From: Methylovorus menthalis
GTDB lineage: Bacteria; Pseudomonadota; Gammaproteobacteria; Burkholderiales; Methylophilaceae
DNA length: 64,000 nucleotides
Direction of reading: 5' to 3'
Assembly (NCBI RefSeq): GCF_020523625.1
Contig: NZ_JAJAQH010000006.1
Location: 992,001 to 1,056,000, forward strand
Position 1 is the first letter of the stretch. Every line of letters begins with the position of its first letter. The notes beneath the pieces are model-generated. The model was not told where the DNA came from and did no database searches. It saw nothing but the letters and a program-made list of their open reading frames with translations. A program made the position numbers and the translations under genes. Shown here in pieces: positions 56,657 to 64,000 of this stretch.

Positions 56657-57603
56657 TGCCGCAAGCAAGACCCCTGCAGCAACGTCTGTTGCGCTGGCTG
56701 GATAGCTCTGCCATACCGGCAAGCGATGCCCCTCAGAGCAAGCAAGTAGACTGGCTGCGCGCCCTGCCCTTTGTCGGCTTGCACCTCGCCTGCCTGGCAG
56801 TGATCTGGGTAGGCTGGAGCCCGGTTGCCGTATTGGTGGCGGGCCTGCTTTATCTGGTGCGCATGTTTGCCATTACCGGGTTTTACCATCGCTATTTTTC
56901 GCATCGCGCTTTCAAGACCAGTCGCCTTATGCAATTCCTATTCGCGCTGCTGGGGGCGACGGCCGTGCAGCGCGGGCCCTTGTGGTGGGCATCCATGCAC
57001 CGCCATCACCATGCCAATTCAGACCGGGTGGAAGATGCCCACTCCCCCGTTCATCATGGGTTTTTCTGGAGCCATGTAGGGTGGTTTTTATCTGACGCGC
57101 ATTTTGCTACCCGCACCGAGCGTGTGAAGGAACTGGCCGCGCTTCCTGAGTTACGTTTTCTGGATCGGTTTGACATCGTGGTGCCCCTGCTGCTGGCCGT
57201 TGGCATTTATGCGCTGGGCGCTTGGCTGGAAAGCATCAGGCCCGAATGGGGCACCAATGGCTGGCAGATGCTGGTTTGGGGCTTTGTCATCTCTACCGTG
57301 TTGCTTTACCACGCCACCTTCAGCGTCAATTCACTGGCACACCACTGGGGGAGCCGCCGCTACCAGACCGCTGACCAGAGCCGCAACAATGCGCTGATTG
57401 CCCTGTTCACCCTGGGCGAAGGCTGGCACAACAACCATCATCATTATCCCGGGGCCGCGCGCCAGGGCTTTTACTGGTGGGAGATCGACATTACCTGGTA
57501 TGGCCTGAAAGCCTTGCAGGCGCTGGGGTTGATTCGCGATTTGCGCAGCGTGCCTGCCGACATCCGCAATGCCCGCCGCGTAAATACTGAGAGCACATCA
57601 TGA
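56656..57603 (+). CDS. Membrane fatty acid desaturase (acyl-CoA delta-9 type)
   Basis: The 315-residue protein has three His boxes: 'HRYFSHRAF', 'HRHHHANSD' and 'HNNHHHYPG', which hold the di-iron site, and four membrane helices. It inserts a cis double bond in acyl chains using oxygen. The ATG overlaps the previous stop. It supplies unsaturated substrates for the CFA-type methyltransferases in the same cluster. Confidence 0.92.
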   Translation: MPQARPLQQRLLRWLDSSAIPASDAPQSKQVDWLRALPFVGLHLACLAVIWVGWSPVAVLVAGLLYLVRMFAITGFYHRYFSHRAFKTSRLMQFLFALLGATAVQRGPLWWASMHRHHHANSDRVEDAHSPVHHGFFWSHVGWFLSDAHFATRTERVKELAALPELRFLDRFDIVVPLLLAVGIYALGAWLESIRPEWGTNGWQMLVWGFVISTVLLYHATFSVNSLAHHWGSRRYQTADQSRNNALIALFTLGEGWHNNHHHYPGAARQGFYWWEIDITWYGLKALQALGLIRDLRSVPADIRNARRVNTESTS

Positions 57604-58838
57604 AAATCGCCATCATAGGCGCGGGGATTGCCGGCAACACGCTGGCTTATCATCTGCATCGCGAACATGACATCACCGTATTTGAAGCGGGAAGTTACAT
57701 TGGCGGCCATACGCATACGCACAACATCCAGCATGAGGGCCAGTCTTATGCGGTGGACACTGGTTTTATCGTGTTCAATGACCGTACTTACCCCAACTTC
57801 ATCCAGCTGCTGAATGAGATCGGCGTGGGCTGGCAGGATAGCGACATGAGTTTCAGCGTGCGCTGTGAAAAAACCGGGCTGGAGTATAACGGCACCACGC
57901 TAAACTCGCTATTTGCCCAGCGCCGCAATCTGCTGCGGCCTGCGTTCTATCGCATGATCAATGACATCCTGCGCTTCAACCGTGAATCCCTGGAGCTGCT
58001 GGAGGAAGGCGAAGAAATTCCGCTGGGTGAATATCTGGCGCGCCACGGCTACCGCCAGGATTTTATCGATTACTACATCATCCCCATGGGGTCGGCCATC
58101 TGGTCAACGGAGCCCCGCCAGATGCTGGCGTTTCCCGCCCGGTTTTTTGTGCGGTTTTTCCATCACCACGGCATGCTCACCGTCAACGACAGGCCGCAAT
58201 GGCGCGTCATACGCGGCGGCTCGGCCCGCTATGCAGAGGAGCTGACCGCCGGGTTTGCAGATCGCATACGCCTCAATACGCCGGTAAGCCAGGTGCGACG
58301 CCTGGAAAACGCGGTCGCCATTACCCCGGCAGGTGGCACAGAAGAATTCTACGACTGGGTATTTTTTGCCTGTCACAGCGATCAGGCCCTGCGTTTGTTA
58401 GCGGATGCAACACCAGCTGAGCGCGAAGTGCTGGGGGCGATTCCCTATCAGGAAAACAGCATTGTCCTGCATAGTGACCGGCGTCTGCTGCCCAAGCGCA
58501 AGCTGGCATGGGCAGCCTGGAATTACCACGTGACCCCGACGCCGACAGACCGGGTGGCGGTCACCTACAACATGAATATCCTGCAGGGCTTGCAGTCCAG
58601 CGAGCCATTGCTGGTGACGCTGAACCATACCGCGGGTATTGCCGAAGACAAGGTCATCAAAAGGCTCACTTATCATCACCCGGTATACACCACTGCCGGG
58701 GCGGCAGCCCAGCTGCGCCATGCGGAGATCAGCGGCGTCAATCGCACCGCTTATGCAGGGGCCTACTGGCGCAATGGTTTTCATGAAGATGGCGTGGTCA
58801 GCGCCTTGCGTGCGCTGGAGCATTTCAAGCATGCCTGA
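57600..58838 (+). CDS. FAD-dependent oxidoreductase (amine oxidase-like)
   Basis: The 412-residue protein has the FAD-binding Rossmann motif '[17 protein letters not shown]' and the flavin motif 'GGHTHTHNI'. It belongs to the family linked with CFA and DUF1365 genes in many bacteria and may desaturate or oxidise methylated or cyclopropane fatty acids. Its start overlaps the desaturase stop and its end overlaps DUF1365 by eight bases. Confidence 0.87.
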   Translation: MKIAIIGAGIAGNTLAYHLHREHDITVFEAGSYIGGHTHTHNIQHEGQSYAVDTGFIVFNDRTYPNFIQLLNEIGVGWQDSDMSFSVRCEKTGLEYNGTTLNSLFAQRRNLLRPAFYRMINDILRFNRESLELLEEGEEIPLGEYLARHGYRQDFIDYYIIPMGSAIWSTEPRQMLAFPARFFVRFFHHHGMLTVNDRPQWRVIRGGSARYAEELTAGFADRIRLNTPVSQVRRLENAVAITPAGGTEEFYDWVFFACHSDQALRLLADATPAEREVLGAIPYQENSIVLHSDRRLLPKRKLAWAAWNYHVTPTPTDRVAVTYNMNILQGLQSSEPLLVTLNHTAGIAEDKVIKRLTYHHPVYTTAGAAAQLRHAEISGVNRTAYAGAYWRNGFHEDGVVSALRALEHFKHA

Positions 58839-59637
58839 TGCACGTCATTCTGACACCTGCAACAGCCTGAAGACGCCAAAGAGTGCGATCTACAGCGGCA
58901 TGGTCCGGCATCGCCGCTTTATGCCTGTCCTGCATGCCTTCCGCTACCGGCTGTTCATGATGTATCTCGATCTCGACGAGCTGCCCACGCTATTCAGGCA
59001 GCGCTGGTTATGGTCATCTGGCCGACGCAATCTGGCCTGGTTCAAGCGCAGTGATTATCTGGGCGACCCGACTGTGCCGCTCAAGACGGCGGTGCAGCAA
59101 CGGGTGCATGAGAAAACCGGCATCACGCTGACCGGCCCTATCCGCCTGCTCACGCATATGCGCTACTTTGGCTATTGCTTCAATCCGGTCAGTTTTTATT
59201 ATTGCTTTGATGCTGATGGCGAAACGCTGCGCGCCATCGTCGCCGACATTACCAACACGCCATGGGGCGAGCGCCACGCCTATGTATTGAACTGCGATGG
59301 CCCGCAAAAAGGTGGCTTTCGCTTTGCCATGCACAAGGATTTCCATGTGTCGCCGTTCATGCCCATGGATATTGAGTACGACTGGTTTTTTACGGCGCCT
59401 GGCGTCGAATTGAATGTGCACATGCGCAACCTGCATGCTGACGGCAATATGTTTGATGCCACCCTGCAATTGCAGCGGCAGCCTTTGAGCGGAGTTCGTC
59501 TTAACCTGCTGCTGCTGCAATATCCATTGATGACGCTGAATGTGATACGCGCGATTTACTGGCAAGCCCTGCGGCTGTGGCTGAAACGCGTGCCCTTTTT
59601 CAGTCATCCGCACCATGCCGATTCCCGACAACCATGA
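58831..59637 (+). CDS. DUF1365 protein
   Basis: The 268-residue protein has the DUF1365 pattern: '[34 protein letters not shown]', '[18 protein letters not shown]' and '[13 protein letters not shown]'. The family is always near FAD-oxidoreductase and CFA genes. The start is at ATG 58831 within the end of the FAD gene. The function is not established. Confidence 0.9.
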   Translation: MPDARHSDTCNSLKTPKSAIYSGMVRHRRFMPVLHAFRYRLFMMYLDLDELPTLFRQRWLWSSGRRNLAWFKRSDYLGDPTVPLKTAVQQRVHEKTGITLTGPIRLLTHMRYFGYCFNPVSFYYCFDADGETLRAIVADITNTPWGERHAYVLNCDGPQKGGFRFAMHKDFHVSPFMPMDIEYDWFFTAPGVELNVHMRNLHADGNMFDATLQLQRQPLSGVRLNLLLLQYPLMTLNVIRAIYWQALRLWLKRVPFFSHPHHADSRQP

Positions 59638-59670
59638 TTCCCTGCAACCTTGATCTTAGCTGAGTCACCC

Positions 59671-60969
59671 ATGAAAAACATGAGCCTGAAATCCATGCCA
59701 TCCAAGCCCGCCCTGCCGACCGTTAGCCCGATCACCCGCTTGCCGCAAAAAGCGGGCTGGTTGCAATCGCTAGCCAGAAAGCTGGTGCTGCAACGCCTGG
59801 CCCGCCTGAACAAGGGCGAGCTTATCGTGAGCGAGCAGCAGGAAACGCTGCATTTTGGCAAACCGGGTTCAGGATTGCGTGTGCATCTCACTGTGCTGGA
59901 TGCCCACTTCTATGCCGACATTGCCTTTGGCGGATCCATAGGTGCTGGCGAAGCGTACATGCAAGGCTACTGGCAGTGTGATGACCTCACCGGGCTGATT
60001 CGTCTCATGGCGGTCAACCAGTACGTGATGGATACGCTGGAAGGCGGCTTTGCCCGCTTGTTCAAACCCTTGCTGAAAGGCTTGCACTGGCTAAATCGCA
60101 ATACCGAGCAAGGCAGCCGCAAGAATATTGCCGCGCATTATGATTTGGGCAACGACATGTTCCAGCTGTTTCTGGACCCCACCATGATGTATTCCTCTGC
60201 CGTATTCGCGCGGGATGACATGACACTGGAAGAAGCCTCCCTGCACAAGCTGGAGCGTATCTGCCAGAAGCTGCAGCTCAGCCCGGCGGATCATGTAGTC
60301 GAGATCGGCACCGGCTGGGGCGGCTTTGCCATGTATGCCGCCAGCCACTATGGCTGCAAGGTGACGACGACCACCATCTCGCAAGCACAATATGACCTGG
60401 CGCAACAGCGCGTGGCGGCAGCGGGGTTAGGCGACAAGATCAGCATCCTGCTGACGGATTATCGCGAGCTTGAAGGCCAATACGACAAATTGGTATCGAT
60501 CGAGATGATCGAGGCCGTGGGCTATCAGTTTTACGATACCTACTTCGCGCAGTGTGCCCGTCTTTTAAAGCCGGAAGGCATGATGCTGCTGCAAGCCATT
60601 ACCATCGCCGACCAGCGCTATGATGCGGCACGGCGTTCGGTGGATTTCATCCAGCGCTATATTTTCCCCGGCAGCTGCATTCCCTCGGTCACGGCCATGC
60701 TGCAAAGCATTACCCGGGCGAGCGATATGCGCCTGTTTGACCTGGAGGACATCGGCTCGCACTACGCCCGCACTCTGGCCGAGTGGCGCCATAATTTCTT
60801 CCACAATGAAACCGCCATCCGGGCCCTAGGCTATCCGGATGAGTTTATTCGCATGTGGGAGTTTTATCTGTGCTATTGCGAGGGCGGCTTTGCCGAGCGT
60901 GCGCTGGGCGATGTGCACATGCTACTGGTCAAGCCGGACAACCGCCGCGTGCCAGTGGCTGCCGCTTAA
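59671..60969 (+). CDS. cfa: Cyclopropane-fatty-acyl-phospholipid synthase
   Basis: The 432-residue protein has an N-terminal lipid-binding domain (about 1-150) and a SAM methyltransferase domain with 'VVEIGTGWGGFAMYAASHYG' and 'VSIEMIEAVGYQFY', as well as 'DLGNDMFQLFLDPTMMYSSA'. It transfers a methylene group from SAM to cis double bonds of membrane lipids. ATG 59671 is chosen; TTG 59650 and ATG 59683 are alternatives. It ends the lipid gene run. Confidence 0.92.
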   Translation: MKNMSLKSMPSKPALPTVSPITRLPQKAGWLQSLARKLVLQRLARLNKGELIVSEQQETLHFGKPGSGLRVHLTVLDAHFYADIAFGGSIGAGEAYMQGYWQCDDLTGLIRLMAVNQYVMDTLEGGFARLFKPLLKGLHWLNRNTEQGSRKNIAAHYDLGNDMFQLFLDPTMMYSSAVFARDDMTLEEASLHKLERICQKLQLSPADHVVEIGTGWGGFAMYAASHYGCKVTTTTISQAQYDLAQQRVAAAGLGDKISILLTDYRELEGQYDKLVSIEMIEAVGYQFYDTYFAQCARLLKPEGMMLLQAITIADQRYDAARRSVDFIQRYIFPGSCIPSVTAMLQSITRASDMRLFDLEDIGSHYARTLAEWRHNFFHNETAIRALGYPDEFIRMWEFYLCYCEGGFAERALGDVHMLLVKPDNRRVPVAAA

Positions 60970-60976
60970 GCCTGAA

Positions 60977-61504
60977 TCAGCCGGCCTGCTTGCGGGCGCA
61001 AATACGCTGCATCATCACGGGGGTCTGCTGCTTGAACAGCCCCTGTTCGAAAGCGAGCACCTCAAACCCTGGCGTGACTAATTGCCGCAGCTCATCTGGC
61101 TCCAGCAGAAAGTCAGGGTTCTGCGGTCGCCCCAGCAGCTCCTGCCCGCGCATAAAGGTCTCGTAGATCAAAAGACCGCCGGGCTTGATGCTGGATAACA
61201 GCGAAGGAAACAATGGCCGGTGCAGGTAGCGGCATACCACTACGGCATCGAAGCGGTGTTCCCCGTACGGCCAGGGGTCAGATTCCAGGTCTGCACACAG
61301 TGCTTCAACATTGGCGAGCTTGCTTAAGCCTATGCATGCAGTCGCATCAATATCCACGGCCTCGACGTGAAATCCCTGAGCTGCCAGCCAGCGCGTATTG
61401 CGGCCATAGCCCGCCGCCACATCCAGCACATAAGCACCGGCTGCCAGCCCGGTGAGATGCTGGCGCAACCACGCGGAAGCTTCATTGGTCGGTAGCGGCG
61501 TCAT
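60977..61504 (-). CDS. Class I SAM-dependent methyltransferase (TehB-like)
   Basis: The 175-residue protein has the SAM motif 'VLDVAAGYGRNTRWLAAQGFHVEAVDID' and 'PGGLLIYETF'. It resembles small TehB-like methyltransferases. The substrate is unknown. It is convergent with cfa, 7 bp apart, with no clear terminator between. Confidence 0.82.
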   Translation of the reverse strand: MTPLPTNEASAWLRQHLTGLAAGAYVLDVAAGYGRNTRWLAAQGFHVEAVDIDATACIGLSKLANVEALCADLESDPWPYGEHRFDAVVVCRYLHRPLFPSLLSSIKPGGLLIYETFMRGQELLGRPQNPDFLLEPDELRQLVTPGFEVLAFEQGLFKQQTPVMMQRICARKQAG

Positions 61505-61647
61505 CTGGCAACACTAACGGGGAGATGGGGGATGTATAGGGTGCGCATATATCGTATTATACAGCGCAGTATTTTCAAGACAGCTACCCCAGAACTTACA
61601 CCTCAGCATGCAAGCCCAAGCCAGATACTCTACACGCAGGCACGCCC

Positions 61648-63726
61648 ATGATTGAATGGCGCGATGGCGAGCCCTACTCCACGGTCTACCAGGATGTCTA
61701 TTTCTCGCGTGAGAGCGGGCCGGATGAAACACGCCATGTCTTTCTGCAGCACAACCAGCTGCGCGAGTGCTGGCTCGCCATGCATGCTCAGCCTCACCAG
61801 GAAAACACTGATGCGGCCATGCAGAATCAGGCACGCCATTTCACCATAGCCGAAACGGGTTTTGGCACCGGGCTCAACCTGCTCTGTGCCTGGCAACTGT
61901 GGGAAGAAACCGCCCCGCATGACGCCCGCCTGCATTTCATCAGTACCGAAAAGCACCCGCTCAGCCTAGCTGACATGCAGCAGGCCTGGGCCAGCTGGCC
62001 AGAGTTTTCCCGCTACAGCGCGGAATTGCTGGCCCACTATCAATGGCTGGCTCCCGGCATGCACAGGCTCTCGCTGGCGAATGGGCGCGTGGTGTTGACG
62101 CTGCTGATTGGCGATGTGGCGGACACATTGCCCACTCTGCGAGCTACTGTCGATGCCTGGTTTCTTGATGGCTTTGCGCCGTCGCGCAATCCGGAGATGT
62201 GGCAGGCGCCCCTGTTTACGCAGATGGCTCGCCTCTCGCATGCCGAGACCACCTTTGCCACCTTCACCAGCGCAGGCATCGTCAAACGCGGCTTGCAGGC
62301 GGCTGGCTTTGTGGTGCGCAAAGTACCCGGCTATGGCCGTAAACGCGAGATGCTTGCCGGACATTTTGGCGGCAAGCCGCTTGAGCAAAGCACTGGCGAA
62401 TCCGTTAATCAAGCAACTGCGCAAGATGCCACAGCATCCGTCGCTATCTCAGGGTCAGCATCCACCGCCGGGCAAAGTCATTCAGCGCCTGTGCGCCCTG
62501 CCCCACCCTCAACAGGCAAAGCCATTGTCATTGGCGGCGGCATTGCCGGATGCGCGACCAGTCATGCCTTAGCCCAACGCGGCTGGCAAGTCACGCTGAT
62601 CGAACGTCACCCGCAGATTGCCGAAGCCGCCTCCGGCAATCCACTGGGGGTGCTTTACCCGCGGCTGGCAGGGCAAGATATCATTCTGAGCCGCCTCGCC
62701 CAGCATGGGTTTTTACATAGCTTGCGCCTGTTGCAGCAATTGCAACTGAGCGCAGCCGACCATGCGCGCTGTGGTTTGCTGCAGCTGGCGTACGACACGC
62801 GCGAGCGCGAACGCTGCCTGGCGATAGCCGCGCGTGATTTGCCGCCGGATCTCGTGCAATGGCTTTCCAGTGCTGAAGCCAGTGCGCTTGCCGGACAGGC
62901 GGTAGCGCAGGATGCCCTGTATTTTCCAGCAGGCGGCTGGGTGCATCCCCCCGCCTTCTGCCGTGCATTGCTGAACCATGCCAACATTCGTCAGCGCATG
63001 TCTGCAGAGGCTATGACCATCCAGCATCAGCATGGCGAATGGCTGGTCATGGGCGCAGATGGTTTGCTGGAGACGGCACCCGTGCTGGTGATCGCTGCCG
63101 CCACCGATACCGCGCGCTTTGAGCTGACGGCCCATCTGCCCCTGCAAAATGTGCGTGGGCAGATCACCATGCTGCCAGCCGCTGCCACGAATCTGCCGCT
63201 GAACACCATTGTCTGCAGCGATGGCTACATCAGCCCCGCCGTGCAAGGCCGCCATTGCCTGGGCGCCACCTTTGATGCGGAAGATGCCGATACCAGCGTC
63301 AAGGCACAGGACCATGCCAGCAACCTTGCCATGCTGGCACGCACCCTGCCCGCCATGCACGCCAGCCTGCCACCGCTGGACCTTGATGCACTGGAAGGTC
63401 GCACCGCCTTCCGTGCCGCCACGCCGGATTACCTGCCCATGGCCGGCCCCATACTCGATGCAGCAGCCCTGCAAGCCCAGCCACCGCGCCACACGGCCAA
63501 CCCGGCGGACTTGCCGTGGCTGCCGGGCTTGTATGTGAATACCGGGCATGGCTCCAAAGGGCTGATCAATGCTCCGCTGTGCGCCGAGATGCTGGCCAGT
63601 GCCATTGCCGACGAGCCTGCCCCCGTCGATAGCAAACTCCTCGCGGCACTGGACCCCAATCGTTTTCTGCTGCGCAGCATGGGGCTTAAGCGCCTGGTGC
63701 TTGGCCTCGCTGCCTATCCCTCGTAA
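61648..63726 (+). CDS. mnmC: Bifunctional tRNA modification enzyme MnmC
   Basis: The 692-residue protein fuses a SAM methyltransferase (about 1-250, 'AETGFGTGLNLLCAW' and 'WFLDGFAPSRNPEMW') with an FAD oxidase (about 290-690, 'IVIGGGIAGCATSHAL'). The oxidase removes the carboxymethyl group and the methylase finishes mnm5(s2)U34 in tRNAs such as tRNA-Glu. Length and order match the family. Confidence 0.95.
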   Translation: MIEWRDGEPYSTVYQDVYFSRESGPDETRHVFLQHNQLRECWLAMHAQPHQENTDAAMQNQARHFTIAETGFGTGLNLLCAWQLWEETAPHDARLHFISTEKHPLSLADMQQAWASWPEFSRYSAELLAHYQWLAPGMHRLSLANGRVVLTLLIGDVADTLPTLRATVDAWFLDGFAPSRNPEMWQAPLFTQMARLSHAETTFATFTSAGIVKRGLQAAGFVVRKVPGYGRKREMLAGHFGGKPLEQSTGESVNQATAQDATASVAISGSASTAGQSHSAPVRPAPPSTGKAIVIGGGIAGCATSHALAQRGWQVTLIERHPQIAEAASGNPLGVLYPRLAGQDIILSRLAQHGFLHSLRLLQQLQLSAADHARCGLLQLAYDTRERERCLAIAARDLPPDLVQWLSSAEASALAGQAVAQDALYFPAGGWVHPPAFCRALLNHANIRQRMSAEAMTIQHQHGEWLVMGADGLLETAPVLVIAAATDTARFELTAHLPLQNVRGQITMLPAAATNLPLNTIVCSDGYISPAVQGRHCLGATFDAEDADTSVKAQDHASNLAMLARTLPAMHASLPPLDLDALEGRTAFRAATPDYLPMAGPILDAAALQAQPPRHTANPADLPWLPGLYVNTGHGSKGLINAPLCAEMLASAIADEPAPVDSKLLAALDPNRFLLRSMGLKRLVLGLAAYPS

Positions 63727-63735
63727 AATCGGTTT

Positions 63736-64000
63736 ATGTCACCCTCGCAACTTTACCAACAGGCCAGCGGCGCCCATCGTGAAGGCCGTTTTCAGCAGGC
63801 AGAACTTCTCTACCGTCAGTTGCTGCAACACGCCCCGCGCCATGCCGATGGCCTACATATGCTGGGCATCCTCTGCTATCAGACCGAGCGCGCCGCCGAG
63901 GCGGCTGAGCTGATCGCCCAAGCCATTGCACTGGAACCACGCAATGCGGATATGCTCATCAACCATGGCTTGACCCTGCGTGCGGCGGGCAAACCGCAAG
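63736..64000 (+). CDS. TPR-repeat protein, cut by window end
   Basis: ATG 63736, ten bases after mnmC, opens a frame of 88 codons that runs off the window. It begins with TPR units: 'LYQQASGAHREGRFQQAELLYRQLLQ' and 'ADGLHMLGILCYQTERAAEAAELIAQAIAL'. Such proteins are often TPR-glycosyltransferase or sulfotransferase fusions, but the rest is not visible. Confidence 0.75.
   Translation, partial: MSPSQLYQQASGAHREGRFQQAELLYRQLLQHAPRHADGLHMLGILCYQTERAAEAAELIAQAIALEPRNADMLINHGLTLRAAGKPQ

Overview
The window reads as a chromosome segment of a Gram-negative betaproteobacterium, most likely a methylotroph of the Methylophilaceae (Methylovorus, Methylobacillus or Methylophilus type). This rests on a smc-zipA-ligA block, a PQQ-dependent alcohol dehydrogenase-like quinoprotein, a PEP-CTERM exported protein, a cobalamin-dependent MerR photoreceptor and moderate-to-high GC. 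Genus assignment is inference. No rRNA, CRISPR array, transposase or integrase was seen. The window starts inside a response regulator gene and ends inside a TPR protein gene.

Layout. 1-3.5 kb: a response-regulator fragment, a sodium:solute symporter with a small membrane partner, and a divergent LuxR regulator. 3.5-13.1 kb: stress and envelope genes (Cys-repeat periplasmic protein, CsbD, cold-shock protein, CopA copper ATPase, AstE/AspA-type hydrolase, YceI, DUF1345, KGG protein, response regulator, YghA-like SDR, DUF4142, and a four-helix Cys-rich copper-storage protein). 13.3-18.8 kb: a TetR-SDR pair sharing an operator, then pirin, NmrA-like and MDR oxidoreductases and a LysR regulator. 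18.9-20.5 kb: an AT-rich island with two overlapping orphan genes and, beyond it, a 40-codon membrane ORF. 20.5-27.2 kb: DUF4142, EF-hand, a phospholipase D/VTT-EEP operon, a CDF transporter, YnfA and a TM-helix-repeat channel-like protein. 27.4-38.5 kb, all minus strand: doxX, msrQ, msrP, then the operon smc-zipA-ligA-cysQ-TPR. 38.6-43.9 kb: queF, a PA2169-type protein, tRNA-Ala(GGC) and tRNA-Glu(UUC), a low-GC O-acyltransferase next to a copy of the tRNA-Glu 3' end, and a PEP-CTERM protein. 43.9-50.3 kb: a poly-HAMP chemoreceptor, OMPLA and the quinoprotein.

50.4-61 kb is the most coherent system: an ECF sigma/anti-sigma pair, a LitR/CarH-class B12 photoreceptor, then a tightly overlapped run of lipid and membrane genes (CFA-like methyltransferase, DUF2878, DUF1295, DUF6134, lipocalin, fatty-acid desaturase, FAD oxidoreductase, DUF1365, CFA synthase). 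The B12-binding and light-sensing residues are intact. The simplest reading is a light or singlet-oxygen response that remodels membrane fatty acids. mnmC and a truncated TPR gene follow.

Several intergenic regions hold nested inverted repeats with U-tracts (8855-8959, 10048-10222, 39786-39875, 42688-42784, and 27178-27289 on the minus strand). They look like small RNAs or structured leaders that I cannot assign to a known family. All functional calls come from reading the sequence; no search was run.
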